From contig NZ_SHKL01000001.1 of NCBI RefSeq assembly GCF_004217185.1, positions 2,006,001 to 2,070,000 on the forward strand: a stretch of DNA of 64,000 nucleotides, in the 5' to 3' direction. Position numbers and translations under genes: made by a program. Positions within the stretch are counted from its first letter, which is position 1, and the number at the start of each line of letters is the position of its first letter. The DNA is from Pseudonocardia sediminis. Its GTDB lineage: Bacteria > Actinomycetota > Actinomycetes > Mycobacteriales > Pseudonocardiaceae. This document shows positions 36,772 through 47,304 of the stretch, in pieces. Below the pieces are notes generated by a model that made no database searches, was not told where the DNA came from, and saw nothing but the letters and a program-made list of their open reading frames with translations.

Positions 36772-36889
36772 TGCTGCTCCCGCCCGTCCCGGGCCCGGGT
36801 GTGCCGGGCCCTCGTCCTGTCGTCGCCGGACGGTAGCCGTTGGGCGTGACGGGCGTGTGCGGTGAGCCCCTGCGGGGTACGGGCCGGGT

Positions 36890-37420
36890 ATGCCGCAACG
36901 AGACGAGACCCAGCCCGAAGCCCCCGACATGGCCTCGGCGCTGCAGCTGGACACGGACGAGGCCCTGACCGGCCCGTCCGACTCCGACCCGCTCGACTCG
37001 GGGTACGTCCCGCCGGACCGTCCGTACGGTGTCGACGACAACGCCGTCACCGCGAACGGCGAGCGTGAGGGCGAGTCCCTCGACGAGCGCCTCCGCCAGG
37101 AGACCCCGGACGTCGAGCCCGGACTCGACGAGTCGCGCTCCGGCCGGCTCGTCGACGACAACGTCGGCGCGGACGGTGAGGCCACCGTCGACGGAGCCGG
37201 GCACGAGGTCGGGATCGACGGGGGAGCGGCCAGCTCCGAGGAGGCCGCGATGCACGACGTCGACAACGGCATCGAGCCGGTCGTCGACGAGACCCCGGCC
37301 GAGGACCCGGGCGTCACCGCATCGCTGGAGGCCGACCTCGGCGACCCGGAGGAGGCCGCCGCGGACGCGGCCCTGGACGCCTCCGACGACCCGGACTTCG
37401 GCCCGGACGCCGACCGCTAG
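36890..37420 (+). CDS. DUF5709 family protein
   Basis: A 176-residue, very acidic protein (many Asp and Glu, few Lys). It matches the actinobacterial DUF5709 family, with LDSGYVPPDRPYGVDD near residue 35, REGESLDERLRQETPD near 63, GRLVDDN and VGIDGGAASSEEAAMH near 120. No signal peptide, transmembrane helix or catalytic motif. Probably intrinsically disordered and possibly stress-related, but no function is established. It ends at a strong bidirectional terminator. Confidence 0.85.
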   Translation: MPQRDETQPEAPDMASALQLDTDEALTGPSDSDPLDSGYVPPDRPYGVDDNAVTANGEREGESLDERLRQETPDVEPGLDESRSGRLVDDNVGADGEATVDGAGHEVGIDGGAASSEEAAMHDVDNGIEPVVDETPAEDPGVTASLEADLGDPEEAAADAALDASDDPDFGPDADR

Positions 37421-37433
37421 TACCCCCGACACA

Positions 37434-37468
37434 CGAGGGCCCCCGGACCGACGGTCCGGGGGCCCTCG
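37434..37468. terminator. Strong bidirectional hairpin terminator
   Basis: CGAGGGCCCCCGGACC (37434-37449) pairs with GGTCCGGGGGCCCTCG, separated by a three-base loop. It lies between the convergent DUF5709 and SsgA-like genes, so it can serve both. Confidence 0.85.
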
Positions 37469-37481
37469 TCGTGGTCGGGTA

Positions 37482-37892
37482 TCAGGCGGCGCCGGCGATC
37501 AGGTGCGCGATGGCGTCGTCGAGGGCCATGTGCTCGGCCTCCTCGCCGAGGTCGACGATCTCCAGCGTGGCGTGCACGAAGTGCGCCAGCAGGTCCCGGT
37601 CGACCTCGAGGACGGCCGAGCCGCCGTCGGAGCGGATCTCGATCTCGACGACGTCGTAGCCGTCGACCCGCTGCGGGCCCATCCGGATGTCGCCGATGCC
37701 GCAGGGCGTGGTCAGGCCCTCGATCACCAGGTCGCGCGACACGAGCCACTCGACCCAGCGCTCCGTGGAGCGACGGACCGCGAAGGAGATCGCGAACGGA
37801 TCGTCGGCGCGGTACGTCCAGCGGGAGACGATCGGGGCGGCCTGCCCGTGCAGCACGGTGAAGACGTCCTGCTGGATCGAGTCGCTGGTCAT
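37482..37892 (-). CDS. SsgA-like sporulation/cell-division protein
   Basis: A 136-residue SsgA-like protein (SALP). It has the family pattern SRWTYRADDPFAISFAVR near residue 24, VEWLVSRDLVIEGL near 50, and GIGDIRMGP, with a C-terminus FVHATLEIVDLGEE. In Streptomyces these proteins control septum placement during sporulation; SsgB recruits FtsZ. Its presence indicates a morphologically complex actinomycete. ATG 37892 has AGGAGGG upstream; a longer frame upstream is Arg/Gly-rich and rejected. Confidence 0.88.
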   Translation of the reverse strand: MTSDSIQQDVFTVLHGQAAPIVSRWTYRADDPFAISFAVRRSTERWVEWLVSRDLVIEGLTTPCGIGDIRMGPQRVDGYDVVEIEIRSDGGSAVLEVDRDLLAHFVHATLEIVDLGEEAEHMALDDAIAHLIAGAA

Positions 37893-38038
37893 GGCGGTGG
37901 TGCCCTCCTGAGCCTGAATGCCGTGCGCGGGGTGTGCGACGGACTCACCCGGAACATCGTCGGAACCCTGACGAACGCTGCATTCTCGCCCGGTTTTCAC
38001 CCGTTCGATCCAGCGGCGCACACCCTACGTACACACAA

Positions 38039-38773
38039 CTACCGACGACGCGCTCCGGTGACGAGCCAGATGCCACCGTCACCCTGTCGGACGGTCTGCG
38101 CCAGCGTGATCGTCGCCTTGGCCCGGGTGGCGCCGTCCTGGACGTCGACGACGCCGGGCCTGATCGTGAAGATCGAGGGATCGCGGTACTTCAGCGCCAC
38201 CCCGGAGTACGAGGTCGCGACCTCGGCCGGGTCGAGCAGCCAGGGGTCGCGGCCGCCGTCGACCTGCTTCTGCAGCGTCCGCGCGGACGCGGCGTCGGTC
38301 GCCGGCCAGATCGGGGTGCCCCGTCCGCCGGTCGTCCCGCCCCCGCCGGTTCCGCCGCCGTTCCCGGTGCCGCCGCCGTCGCCGCCCGCGCGCGGCGCCG
38401 GGGTGGTGGCGCGCGGTCCGGCGGCGCGCCCCTCGGTGGTCGGCGTCGCGGAGTCCGTCGTCGGCTCCGTGGTCGGGGCGGCGGTGGTCGTGGGGGGCGC
38501 GGTCGTCGTCGGGGCCGGTGACGTCGTCGTGGTCGGGGGCGGAGTGGCGACGGCCGGTGCCGCGGGCAGCTCCGCGTTGCCGCAGGCGGACAGGGCCGCG
38601 ACCAGCAGGACCAGGGCCAGGGCGACCAGGCAGGCGCGCAGCGCCACCCGGGGCGCCACCCGGGCCGTCAGAGCTCCCGGCCGGCGGGAGGAACGGGGGC
38701 GGAAGGGGGCTCCCGGGAGGTGCGACGCGCTCACCGGATCACCGTATTGCCGCTCCGCGGGCGGCGGGCGCAT
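38039..38773 (-). CDS. Lipoprotein with Thr/Pro stalk, unknown function
   Basis: A 244-residue predicted exported lipoprotein. After a long basic N-region (about 35 residues) comes a hydrophobic core VALALVLLVAALSAC in which LSAC is a lipobox, followed by a Thr/Pro-rich stretch typical of a flexible stalk and a Gly-rich linker. The C-terminal 90 residues form a small domain with ATDAASARTLQKQVDGGRDPWL and ending in IWLVTGARR. No enzyme motif. An in-frame GTG at 38734 could be the real start, shortening the N-region by 13 residues. Confidence 0.7.
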   Translation of the reverse strand: MRPPPAERQYGDPVSASHLPGAPFRPRSSRRPGALTARVAPRVALRACLVALALVLLVAALSACGNAELPAAPAVATPPPTTTTSPAPTTTAPPTTTAAPTTEPTTDSATPTTEGRAAGPRATTPAPRAGGDGGGTGNGGGTGGGGTTGGRGTPIWPATDAASARTLQKQVDGGRDPWLLDPAEVATSYSGVALKYRDPSIFTIRPGVVDVQDGATRAKATITLAQTVRQGDGGIWLVTGARRR

Positions 38774-38884
38774 TCACGGCCACACGTCCGGGTGGGTGTG
38801 TGGGGCGAGGGGGCTGTCGGGTGCGCATCCGGGTGATTAGGGTGCGATCGACACGCAGGCGAGATCACGACGAGGTGCACCACT

Positions 38885-40576
38885 ATGGCGTCCCAGGCGA
38901 GCACGGCTTTCTACGAGGCGCGGGACTTCCTGCTCGCCCACCGTGAGGACTACGACACCGCCTACCGCGACTTCCGCTGGCCGGAGCTGACCGAGTTCAA
39001 CTTCGCGCTCGACCACTTCGACCTCGTCGCGGCCGACCCGGAGCGCGGTGCGCGGCGGGCACTGTGGATCGTCGAGCAGGACGGGTCGCAGGCGCACTGG
39101 ACCTACGCGGAGCTCGCGGAGCGCTCGAACAAGGTCGCGAACTGGCTGCGCGCCCAGGGTGTCGCCCGGGGCGACCGGATCATCCTCATGCTGGGCAACC
39201 AGCTCGAGCTGTGGGAGACGCTGCTCGCGGCCATGAAGCTGGGCGCGGTCGTCATCCCGGCCACCACGCTGCTCACCGCCGCCGACCTGCAGGACCGGGT
39301 GGACCGCGGACGCGCGAAGCACGTCGTCGTCGGTGCGGCGGACACCGAGAAGTTCGACGGCGTCGACGGCGACTACACGAAGGTCGCGGTGCGCGGCGCC
39401 CCCGAGGGCTGGCTGGACTACTCCGGCGAGGCCTACTCCAGCGACCCGGACTTCACCGCCGACGGCCCGACCAAGGCCACCGACACGCTGCTGCTCTACT
39501 TCACCTCGGGCACCACGGCCAAGCCGAAGCTCGTCGAGCACACGCACGTCTCCTACCCCGTCGGGCACATGTCGACCATGTACTGGATCGGCATCGAGCC
39601 CGGCGACGTGCACCTCAACATCTCCTCGCCGGGCTGGGCCAAGCACGCCTGGTCGAACGTGTTCGCGCCGTGGATCGCCGAGGCGACCGTGCTGGTGATG
39701 AACTACTCCAAGTTCGACGCCGAGTCGGTCTTCTCGGTGCTCGATGAGTGCGGCGTGAACAGCTTCTGCGCCCCGCCGACGGTCTGGCGGATGCTCATCC
39801 AGGCCGACCTGTCGACGCTGAAGACGCCGCCGCAGAAGGTCGTCGGCGCCGGTGAGCCGCTCAACCCCGAGGTCATCGAGCAGATCGAAAAGGCCTGGGG
39901 TCTGCGGATCCGCGACGGGTTCGGCCAGACCGAGTCCAGCGTCCAGATCGGCAACCCGCCCGGGCAGGCGGTCAAGCCCGGCTCGATGGGCCGCCCGATC
40001 CCCGGGTTCGTCGTGACGCTGGTGGACCCGGCGACGGGCGAGGTCGCCGACGAGGGCGAGATCTGCCTCGACCTCAACCACCGCCCGGTCGGGCTGATGG
40101 TCGGCTACGCCGACGACCCGGAGCGCAACGCCGAGGCGATGGCCGGTGGCTACTACCACACCGGTGACGTCGGCTCCCGCGACGAGAACGGCTACATCAC
40201 CTACGTCGGCCGTTCCGACGACGTGTTCAAGGCCAGCGACTACCGGATCAGCCCGTTCGAGCTGGAGAGCGTGCTGATCGAGCACCCGGCCGTCGCCGAG
40301 GCCGCCGTCGTCCCGTCGCCGGACCCCGTCCGCCTGGCGGTGCCGAAGGCCTACGTCGTGCTCACGAAGGGCTACGAGCCCACCGAGGAGACGGCGAAGC
40401 AGATCCTGCAGTTCGCCTACGACAACCTGGCCCCGTACAAGCGGGTCCGCCGCCTGGAGTTCTTCGAGCTGCCCAAGACGATCTCCGGGAAGATCCGCCG
40501 GGTGGAGCTGCGCGGCCGCGAGGGCGAGCTGCACGCCGACTCGTCGGCCACGCCCTCGGGCGAGTACACCCTGTGA
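38885..40576 (+). CDS. Acyl-CoA synthetase (medium-chain, AMP-forming)
   Basis: A 563-residue AMP-forming ligase. The phosphate-binding motif TSGTTAKPKLVEHTH is near residue 210. FGQTES near residue 346 is the A5-type motif, YYHTGD near 430 the A7-type motif, YVGRSDDVFKASDYRISP near 440 the A8 hinge, and PKTISGKIRRVELR near 540 carries the catalytic lysine. The LNISSPGWAKHAWS stretch near residue 245 resembles medium-chain ligases of the ACSM/MACS type. It activates a carboxylic acid to acyl-CoA for catabolism. Standalone gene; regulation not visible. Confidence 0.9.
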   Translation: MASQASTAFYEARDFLLAHREDYDTAYRDFRWPELTEFNFALDHFDLVAADPERGARRALWIVEQDGSQAHWTYAELAERSNKVANWLRAQGVARGDRIILMLGNQLELWETLLAAMKLGAVVIPATTLLTAADLQDRVDRGRAKHVVVGAADTEKFDGVDGDYTKVAVRGAPEGWLDYSGEAYSSDPDFTADGPTKATDTLLLYFTSGTTAKPKLVEHTHVSYPVGHMSTMYWIGIEPGDVHLNISSPGWAKHAWSNVFAPWIAEATVLVMNYSKFDAESVFSVLDECGVNSFCAPPTVWRMLIQADLSTLKTPPQKVVGAGEPLNPEVIEQIEKAWGLRIRDGFGQTESSVQIGNPPGQAVKPGSMGRPIPGFVVTLVDPATGEVADEGEICLDLNHRPVGLMVGYADDPERNAEAMAGGYYHTGDVGSRDENGYITYVGRSDDVFKASDYRISPFELESVLIEHPAVAEAAVVPSPDPVRLAVPKAYVVLTKGYEPTEETAKQILQFAYDNLAPYKRVRRLEFFELPKTISGKIRRVELRGREGELHADSSATPSGEYTL

Positions 40577-40589
40577 CGTGCCGGCCGGG

Positions 40590-41222
40590 TCACTTCTTCT
40601 CGAAGTGGCCCGGCCAGTTGTCGTAGGGGATCCGGCTGATCTCGATGATCTCGCCCATCCGCGACCACTCGTTCTTGCCCAGGCGCGCGAGCGGGGCGAG
40701 CTTTCCGATGTCGGGCAGCGTGTTGTCGTGGCTGTCGGTCACGAACACGTCGTCGTCGATCGCGGCGTGGGTGACCCGGCCGATCACGACCGTCGAGTTC
40801 CCGAGCTCGAGCGCGGTGTGCAGCGTGCACTCCAGCGCGACGGGGGACTCCAGGACCCGTGACGGCGTCACCGTCGCGCTCTTCTCGGCGGTCAGCCCGA
40901 CCTCGGCGAACTCGCTGATCTCGGACGGGAAGTCCGTCGCCGTCGCGTTGATCTTCTCGAACATCGACTCGTTGGCCAGGCAGACCACGAACTCGCCGGT
41001 CTCGGTCGCGTTGCGCAGCGAGTCCTTCTTGCCTACCGACGTGAACTGGATCATGGGCGGGTCGACGCAGGACACCGTGAAGAACGAGTGCGGGGCGAGG
41101 TTGTCGACGCCGTCGGCCGAGCGGGTCGAGACCCACGCGATCGGTCGCGGCACGACGACGCTGGTCAGGAGCTTGTAGAACGGGCCCACGCCCATCTCGT
41201 CCGGGGTCAGGTCGGTACGCAT
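40590..41222 (-). CDS. Flavin reductase-like FMN-binding protein
   Basis: A 210-residue protein of the flavin reductase family. It has the start FYKLLTSVVVPRPIAWVSTR, then NLAPHSFFTVSCVDPPMIQF and TETGEFVVCLAN, which line the FMN pocket. The second half carries ALECTLHTALELGNSTVVIG. Such enzymes use NAD(P)H to reduce flavin for a monooxygenase, but some are unrelated FMN-binding oxidoreductases. It is convergent with the acyl-CoA ligase gene (13 bases) and divergent from cobD. Confidence 0.85.
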   Translation of the reverse strand: MRTDLTPDEMGVGPFYKLLTSVVVPRPIAWVSTRSADGVDNLAPHSFFTVSCVDPPMIQFTSVGKKDSLRNATETGEFVVCLANESMFEKINATATDFPSEISEFAEVGLTAEKSATVTPSRVLESPVALECTLHTALELGNSTVVIGRVTHAAIDDDVFVTDSHDNTLPDIGKLAPLARLGKNEWSRMGEIIEISRIPYDNWPGHFEKK

Positions 41223-41251
41223 GCCCTGATCCTCTCCCGTCTGCCCGTACG

Positions 41252-42469
41252 GTGCCCGACGTGCGGATCGGGGCGAGGGCGGCGGGACTTCTGATCGGCG
41301 TCGTCGCGGACGCGGTGTTCGGGGACCCGAGGCGTGGCCATCCGGTGGCGGCGTTCGGCACGGTCGCCGGAGCCCTGGAGCGGCGGGCGTGGCGCGACTC
41401 GCGGGCGGCCGGGGCCGGCTACACGGCCCTGCTGGTCGGCGGGACGGTCGGGCTCGGCGCACTCGCCGAATGGTCCGCGACGGGTCCACGGCCACGCCGG
41501 AGCGCCGGCGGGGCGCGTTCGACCGGGCCGGGCGACGCGTCATGGCGGTCGCGGGTCCCGTCCGCAGCGATGGTGCGTCCCTCGGTGGCACGAGGTCGGA
41601 TCGCCGGAGCCGGTCCGCTGCCGGGTGACGCGTGGTGGTCCGCCCCGGGAGGTTCCGGCGCAACGGCGCGTCACTCGCCGGGGCACCGGGGAGATGCTGC
41701 GCGCCACTCGCGGAGCCGCCGGCGGGAGCTGGCGCAGATGCTCGTGACCGGGGCCGCGACGTGGGCCGTTCTCGGGGGGACGTCGCTGGTCCGGGAGGGG
41801 GAGCTGCTGGCCCGATCCCTCGACGGGGGCGACCTGACGGCGGCGCGGGCGCGGATCCCGCACCTGTGCGCCCGCGACCCGGAGCTGCTCGACGCGGACG
41901 GGATGGCCCGTGCCGGGGTGGAGTCGCTGGCCGAGAACACCTCCGACGCCGTCGTCGGGCCGTTGTTCTGGGGAGCGGTCGCGGGCGTGCCCGGCCTCCT
42001 CGGCTACCGCGCGGTGAACACCCTGGACGCGATGGTCGGCTACCGCTCGCCCCGGTACGCCCGCTTCGGGTGGGCCTCGGCGCGCCTGGACGACCTGGTC
42101 AACCTCGCCCCGGCCCGGGTCACGGCCGCGGTGACGGTGCTGCTCGCCCCGGTCGTCGGGGGATCGCCGGCCGACGCGCTGCGGGCCTGGCGCCGCGACG
42201 CGTCGGGGCACCCGAGCCCCAACGCCGGACCGGTCGAGGCCACCGCCGCCGGTGCGCTGGGCCTGCGCCTGGGCGGGCGGACCGAGTACGCCTACGGCGC
42301 CGAGGACCGCGCGACGCTCGGCGACGGCCGGGCACCGGCCCCGGCCGACCTGCACCGCGCCGCCCGCCTGTCCCGCCTGATCACCGTGGCCGCGACGGTC
42401 CTCGCCGCGACGACCGCCGTCGTCCACACACGAGTTCGCTCCGCCGCACACACCGTGCACGGCATGTGA
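41252..42469 (+). CDS. cobD: Adenosylcobinamide-phosphate synthase with inserted segment
   Basis: A 405-residue membrane enzyme of the CobD/CbiB family, which attaches aminopropanol to the corrin side chain. Typical motifs are present: VADAVFGDPRRGHPVAAFG near residue 18, MARAGVESLAENTSDAVVGP near residue 215, GLLGYRAVNTLDAMVGYRSP near 248 and GWASARLDDLVNL near 274. The family is usually about 310 residues. Here about 80 residues rich in Arg, Ser and Gly (roughly 75-155, bases 41474-41717) are inserted after the first membrane region. The start is GTG at 41252 or 41261. It begins the cobalamin gene region. Confidence 0.88.
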   Translation: MPDVRIGARAAGLLIGVVADAVFGDPRRGHPVAAFGTVAGALERRAWRDSRAAGAGYTALLVGGTVGLGALAEWSATGPRPRRSAGGARSTGPGDASWRSRVPSAAMVRPSVARGRIAGAGPLPGDAWWSAPGGSGATARHSPGHRGDAARHSRSRRRELAQMLVTGAATWAVLGGTSLVREGELLARSLDGGDLTAARARIPHLCARDPELLDADGMARAGVESLAENTSDAVVGPLFWGAVAGVPGLLGYRAVNTLDAMVGYRSPRYARFGWASARLDDLVNLAPARVTAAVTVLLAPVVGGSPADALRAWRRDASGHPSPNAGPVEATAAGALGLRLGGRTEYAYGAEDRATLGDGRAPAPADLHRAARLSRLITVAATVLAATTAVVHTRVRSAAHTVHGM

Positions 42470-42496
42470 GGAGGATCGAACCCGTGTGACGTCGGG

Positions 42497-43312
42497 TCAG
42501 GAGTGCGGGGTGGGGGTGCGGTCGTCGTCCTGGTCGCGGCCCGACAGGGCGTCGCGCAGGGAGCCCTTGGACTCCCGCTTGCCACGGCGCTGCAGGAGCT
42601 CCAGGCGGATGAAGATCACCAGTGCGACCAGGGCGACCGCGCCGAAGGTGATCCACTGCAGGCCGTAGGAGAAGTTCGTGAACGGCGCCCCGCCCGAGGG
42701 CACCACGATCGGGATCGCCCGCAGCACGCCGGGGGTGTTCTCGGCCAGCGTCACCACGCCCGTCACCGGGGTCGTGCCGGTGACCTCGGCGAAGGAGCGC
42801 GAGTCGACCGCGTAGACCTGCCGCACCCCGTTCTCGACGAGCGGGGGCCGGGCGTTCGGGTCGGTCTCGTCGACGCGCAGCCGTCCCTCGACGGTCACCG
42901 GCCCGGCCGGGGCCGGGGGATAGGTCGGCAGCGTCAGGTTCGGACCGGCCGGGACGGAGCCGCGGTCGATCGTGACGACCCGGCCGTCGGTCAGGCGCAT
43001 CGCGGTCAGGACGTCGAACGCCGGGGCCGCGTCGAGCGTCCGCAGCCGGACGAGGGTCTCGGTGCCGGGCAGGAACTCGCCGGTCAGCGCCACCTGCCGC
43101 CAGACGGCGTCCGGGTCGATCTCGTCGCCGGGCACGAGCTGCGCGAACGGCACCGGCGGCGTCTCGTTCGCGGTGTCGATCGCCCGCTGCGTGGCGTCGC
43201 GCTCGGACTCGCGGCCGAACTGCCACGGCGCCAGCAGCGTGTAGCAGGCCACGACGAAGGCCAGCACCGCCACGACGAACGCGATCCACCCCGGTCGCAG
43301 CAGGAAACGCAT
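42497..43312 (-). CDS. SURF1-like cytochrome oxidase assembly protein
   Basis: A 271-residue membrane protein of the SURF1 family. It has an N-terminal transmembrane segment ([22 protein letters not shown]), with WQFGR following. The periplasmic part has [11 protein letters not shown], the conserved strand region VYAVDSRSF, and a second membrane helix near residue 222 ([19 protein letters not shown]) followed by a charged tail. SURF1 proteins help insert heme a into cytochrome c oxidase. It lies between the plus-strand cob genes and is transcribed oppositely to them. Confidence 0.85.
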   Translation of the reverse strand: MRFLLRPGWIAFVVAVLAFVVACYTLLAPWQFGRESERDATQRAIDTANETPPVPFAQLVPGDEIDPDAVWRQVALTGEFLPGTETLVRLRTLDAAPAFDVLTAMRLTDGRVVTIDRGSVPAGPNLTLPTYPPAPAGPVTVEGRLRVDETDPNARPPLVENGVRQVYAVDSRSFAEVTGTTPVTGVVTLAENTPGVLRAIPIVVPSGGAPFTNFSYGLQWITFGAVALVALVIFIRLELLQRRGKRESKGSLRDALSGRDQDDDRTPTPHS

Positions 43313-43473
43313 GCCGCCAGCCTAGGCGCCCGGCACGGGCGCCCGTGCGCGGCGGCCGGGGTCGTGCGCGGACATCGTCGCCGGGGCGGCGATATCCGCG
43401 CACGGGGGCTCCCACCGGACCGGTGCCACCCGCCGACGGGTCGCGCGCCGGACCGGGGTCGATACTGCTGGGC

Positions 43474-45012
43474 GTGGACGTGAACGGCGCACTGCTGGTG
43501 GCGGGGACGACGTCGGACGCCGGGAAGAGTGCCGTCGTCGCCGGGATCTGCCGGTGGCTGGTGCGGCGCGGGGTGTCGGTCGCGCCGTTCAAGGCCCAGA
43601 ACATGAGCAACAACTCGATCGTCACCCCGGACGGCGGCGAGATCGGCCGCGCCCAGGCCATGCAGGCGCACGCCTGCGGGATCGCCCCGAGCGTCGACCT
43701 GAACCCGGTGCTGCTCAAGCCGGGCAGTGACCGGACGTCGCAGGTCGTGGTCCGCGGAAAGGCCGACGGCCAGGTCAGCGCGCTGTCCTACCGCACGCGC
43801 ACGGCGGCGCTCGCCGACGTCGTCGCCGCCTCGCTGACCGACCTGCGCTCGCGCTACGACGTCGTCGTCTGCGAGGGCGCGGGGTCCCCGGCCGAGATCA
43901 ACCTGCGGGCCACCGACCTGGCCAACATGGGCCTGGCCCAGCGCGCGGACCTGCCGGTGATCGTCGTCGGCGACATCGACCGCGGCGGCGTGCTGGCCCA
44001 CCTCTACGGCACCGTCGCCGTGCTGGACCCGGCCGACCAGGCCCGGATCGCCGGATTCGTGATCAACAAGTTCCGCGGCGACCCGCGCCTGCTCGAGCCC
44101 GGCCTCGACCAGCTGCGCGCGCTCACCGGACGTCCGACGTTCGGGGTGCTGCCCTGGGCCGACGGGCTCTGGCTCGACGCCGAGGACTCGCTGTCCGCCG
44201 TCGCCGACGGGATCCTCGGACGCCCGGCCGCGCCGCGCGGTGAGCAGTGGCTCCGGGTCGCGGTCGTGCGCTTCCCGCGCATCTCCAACGCCACCGACGC
44301 CGAGGCGCTGGCCTGCGAGCCCGGCGTCGCCGTCCGGTACGTGACCGAGCCGTCCCGGATCCTCGACGCCGACGTCGTCGTGCTGCCGGGGTCGAAGGCG
44401 ACCGTCTCGGACCTGGCCTGGCTGCGCGCGCAGGGCCTCGCCGACGCGATCACCGCGCACGCCGCGGCCGGGAAGCCGGTGCTCGGGATCTGCGGCGGCT
44501 ACCAGATGCTCGGCCGCCGGATCCGCGACCCGCACGGTGTCGAGGCCGCCCCCGGCACCGAGGTCGACGGCCTCGGCCTGCTCGGCCTGGAGATCGCCTT
44601 CGACGCCGACAAGCACCTGGGCACACCGACCGGCAACGCCTGGGGAGCGCCGGTGACCGGCTACGAGATCCACCACGGGCGCGTCGTCGCGGGTCCGGGG
44701 ACCCCGCTGCTCGACGACCCGGGGGAGGGCACCGACGCCGGATGCGTCCTCGGCTCGCACTGGCACGGCCTGGCCGAGAACGACGCGTTCCGTCGCCTGC
44801 TGCTGACCCGCCTCGCCGCGCACGCCGGCCGCGACGGCTTCGCGGTGGCCGACGACACGTCGTTCGCGTACGAGCGCACCCGGCAGCTGGACCTGCTCGG
44901 TGACCTGGTGGAACAGCACACGGACACCGCCGCACTTGAACAGGTGATCCGAGATGGGGCGCCGCGTGATCTCCCGGTGCTGGCCTCCGGCATGGCAGTG
45001 TCGCGGGCGTGA
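43474..45012 (+). CDS. cobQ: Cobyric acid synthase
   Basis: A 512-residue glutamine-dependent amidotransferase that amidates four carboxyl groups of adenosylcobyrinate a,c-diamide. The N-terminal ATP-binding domain has [12 protein letters not shown] and [10 protein letters not shown], then [11 protein letters not shown] and [14 protein letters not shown]. The glutaminase domain has the catalytic cysteine in [10 protein letters not shown] near residue 339 and the histidine in GSHWHG near 427. The GTG at 43474 (or 43480) is the start. Its stop overlaps the start of the chelatase-like gene, giving translational coupling. Confidence 0.95.
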   Translation: MDVNGALLVAGTTSDAGKSAVVAGICRWLVRRGVSVAPFKAQNMSNNSIVTPDGGEIGRAQAMQAHACGIAPSVDLNPVLLKPGSDRTSQVVVRGKADGQVSALSYRTRTAALADVVAASLTDLRSRYDVVVCEGAGSPAEINLRATDLANMGLAQRADLPVIVVGDIDRGGVLAHLYGTVAVLDPADQARIAGFVINKFRGDPRLLEPGLDQLRALTGRPTFGVLPWADGLWLDAEDSLSAVADGILGRPAAPRGEQWLRVAVVRFPRISNATDAEALACEPGVAVRYVTEPSRILDADVVVLPGSKATVSDLAWLRAQGLADAITAHAAAGKPVLGICGGYQMLGRRIRDPHGVEAAPGTEVDGLGLLGLEIAFDADKHLGTPTGNAWGAPVTGYEIHHGRVVAGPGTPLLDDPGEGTDAGCVLGSHWHGLAENDAFRRLLLTRLAAHAGRDGFAVADDTSFAYERTRQLDLLGDLVEQHTDTAALEQVIRDGAPRDLPVLASGMAVSRA

Positions 45013-47231
45013 GTGCCCCCGCCGTCCCCGTCACGCCCCCGTCAGCGCCCCGGTTCCCGTTCTCGGCCGTCGTCGGGCACGACGACCTGCGCCTGGCGCT
45101 GCTGCTCAACGCCGTGCACCCGGGCGTCGGCGGCGTGCTGGTACGGGGGGAGAAGGGCACCGCGAAGTCGACGGCGGTGCGCGCGCTCGCGGCGCTGCTG
45201 CCGGATCTGGTGGTGGTGACCGGGTGCCGGTTCGGCTGTGACCCGGACGTCCCCGACCCGGCCTGCCCGGACGGCCCGCACACCACCGGCTCCGCCCGCG
45301 CGACCCGGCCCGCGCGCCTGGTCGAGCTCCCGGTCGGCGCGACCGAGGACCGGCTGATCGGCTCGCTGGACCTGGAGAAGGCGCTGTCCGAGGGCACCCG
45401 CGCCTACCAGCCCGGCCTGCTCGCCGACGCCCACCGCGGGGTGCTCTACGTCGACGAGGTCAACCTCCTGCACGACCACCTCGTCGACCTGCTCCTCGAC
45501 GCCGCCGCCATGGGCCGCGCGCACGTCGAGCGCGACGGGGTGTCGATCTCGCACGCGGCGCGGTTCCTGCTGGTCGGGACGATGAACCCGGAGGAGGGCG
45601 AGCTCCGGCCCCAGCTGCTGGACCGGTTCGGGCTGACCGTCGAGGTCCGCGCGTCGCGGGAGGTGGACACCCGGGTCGAGGTGATGCGCCGCCGGATCGC
45701 GTTCGAGGACGACCCGGCCGGGTTCGCCGACCACTGGGCCGACGCCGAGGCGGAGACCGCGCAGCGTCTGGTCGAGGCACGCGCGAGGGTCGCGGACGTG
45801 GTCGTCGACGACCGGGAGCTGCGCCGGATCGCCTCGGTCTGCGCCTCCTTCGACGTCGACGGCATGCGCGCCGACCTGGTGATCACCCGCGCGGCCGCGG
45901 CGCACGCGGCCTGGCGCGGCGCGGACGCGGTGACCGAGGACGACGTGCGTGTCGCGGCCCGGCTCGCGCTGCCGCACCGCCGTCGCCGGGACCCGTTCGA
46001 CGAGCCCGGCATCGACGAGTCCGACCTCGACGACGCCCTGCGCGACGCCGCCGACCAGCTCGACGACGACCCCGAACCGGACCCGGAGCCGCCGGAGGGT
46101 GGGAAGCCGGAGGACGGGGACCCCGAGGCCGACGCGGGGGAGCCCGACCCCGGCACCGACGCAACCCCGCCCGGGCCGCAGAAGCCGCGGAACGACGCCT
46201 CGAACGGGCCGTCCGGGACCGCCGACGACGCGAGTGGTCCCCTCGGGACACCGCCGGAGCCGGCCACGGACGGACCCGCCGAGCCCGACGCCCGGCCCGA
46301 CGGGGAGCCCGGCCCCGGCGAGGACGGCGACCCCCGCCCCGGCGGCGACGGGGACGGCCGCGCCGTGACCCTCGGCGCCGCGTCCCGCCTCAGGCCGTCC
46401 ACCGCGCGCCGGTTCCAGGTCCCCGGCCTCGGCGCCGGAGCACCCGGGCGTCGCTCCCGGGCCCGGACCGACACCGGCCGCGTGGTCCGTCCCTCCGACG
46501 CCGCCACCACCCGGGCCGCCGACCTGCACGTCCCCGCGACCGTGCTGGCCGCTGCCCCGCACCAGCGCGCCCGCGGGCGCAGCGGCCCCGGCCTGCTCCT
46601 GGCCCGCGACGACCTGCGCCGCGCCGAGCGGGAGGGCCGCGAGGGCAACCTGGTGCTCTTCGTCGTCGACGCGTCCGGGTCGATGGCCGCACGGCGCCGG
46701 ATGGAGGCCGTCTCCGGTGCCGTCCTGGGCCTGCTGCGCGACGCCTACCAGCGCCGGGACAAGGTCGGGCTGGTGACGTTCCGGGCTCGCACCGCCGAGC
46801 TGGCGCTGCCGCCGACCTCGTCCGTGCCGACCGCGCAGGCCCGCCTCGCGCGGCTGCGCACCGGGGGCCGGACCCCGCTGGCCGAGGGTCTGCTCAAGGC
46901 ACGCACGGTGCTCGCCACGGAACGCCTGCGCGACCCCCGGCGTCGCCCGCTGCTGGTGCTGCTCACCGACGGCCGGGCCACCGTGCCCGCCCGTCCCGGT
47001 GGGGACCCGGTCGCCGACGCCCGCCGCGCCGCCGCACTGCTCGGCGCGGACGGGACGCACACCGTCGTCGTCGACTGCGAGTCCGGGCACGTGCGGCTCG
47101 GGCTCGCCGGACCGCTCGCGGCCGCGGCCGGGGGCACGGTCGTCACGCTCGACGAGCTGTCCGCGGACGGGGTCGGCGACGTCGTCCGGGCGGCCCGCTC
47201 TGGCCCCGACGGGACCGGGCGCGCCGCGTGA
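45009..47231 (+). CDS. Fused ChlI/ChlD-type chelatase subunit (AAA+ and VWA), putative cobaltochelatase
   Basis: A 740-residue protein combining an AAA+ ATPase, a low-complexity acidic/proline linker and a von Willebrand A domain. Walker A GEKGTAKS is near residue 48, Walker [10 protein letters not shown] near 147, and the sensor region [25 protein letters not shown] follows. The linker spans about residues 330-480, and the MIDAS DASGSM lies near 554. This is the organisation of magnesium-chelatase D/I fusions that in actinomycetes are thought to work with CobN in cobalt insertion; cobN is not in the window. It lies within the cobQ-cobO-cobB operon, which supports a B12 role. Confidence 0.85.
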   Translation: MSAPAVPVTPPSAPRFPFSAVVGHDDLRLALLLNAVHPGVGGVLVRGEKGTAKSTAVRALAALLPDLVVVTGCRFGCDPDVPDPACPDGPHTTGSARATRPARLVELPVGATEDRLIGSLDLEKALSEGTRAYQPGLLADAHRGVLYVDEVNLLHDHLVDLLLDAAAMGRAHVERDGVSISHAARFLLVGTMNPEEGELRPQLLDRFGLTVEVRASREVDTRVEVMRRRIAFEDDPAGFADHWADAEAETAQRLVEARARVADVVVDDRELRRIASVCASFDVDGMRADLVITRAAAAHAAWRGADAVTEDDVRVAARLALPHRRRRDPFDEPGIDESDLDDALRDAADQLDDDPEPDPEPPEGGKPEDGDPEADAGEPDPGTDATPPGPQKPRNDASNGPSGTADDASGPLGTPPEPATDGPAEPDARPDGEPGPGEDGDPRPGGDGDGRAVTLGAASRLRPSTARRFQVPGLGAGAPGRRSRARTDTGRVVRPSDAATTRAADLHVPATVLAAAPHQRARGRSGPGLLLARDDLRRAEREGREGNLVLFVVDASGSMAARRRMEAVSGAVLGLLRDAYQRRDKVGLVTFRARTAELALPPTSSVPTAQARLARLRTGGRTPLAEGLLKARTVLATERLRDPRRRPLLVLLTDGRATVPARPGGDPVADARRAAALLGADGTHTVVVDCESGHVRLGLAGPLAAAAGGTVVTLDELSADGVGDVVRAARSGPDGTGRAA

Positions 47232-47304
47232 TCCCGCCGCACACCGCCACCCAGCACACCGCCACGCCGTACACCGCCGCCCGCGACCACGAGGAGGAGC
47301 GACC

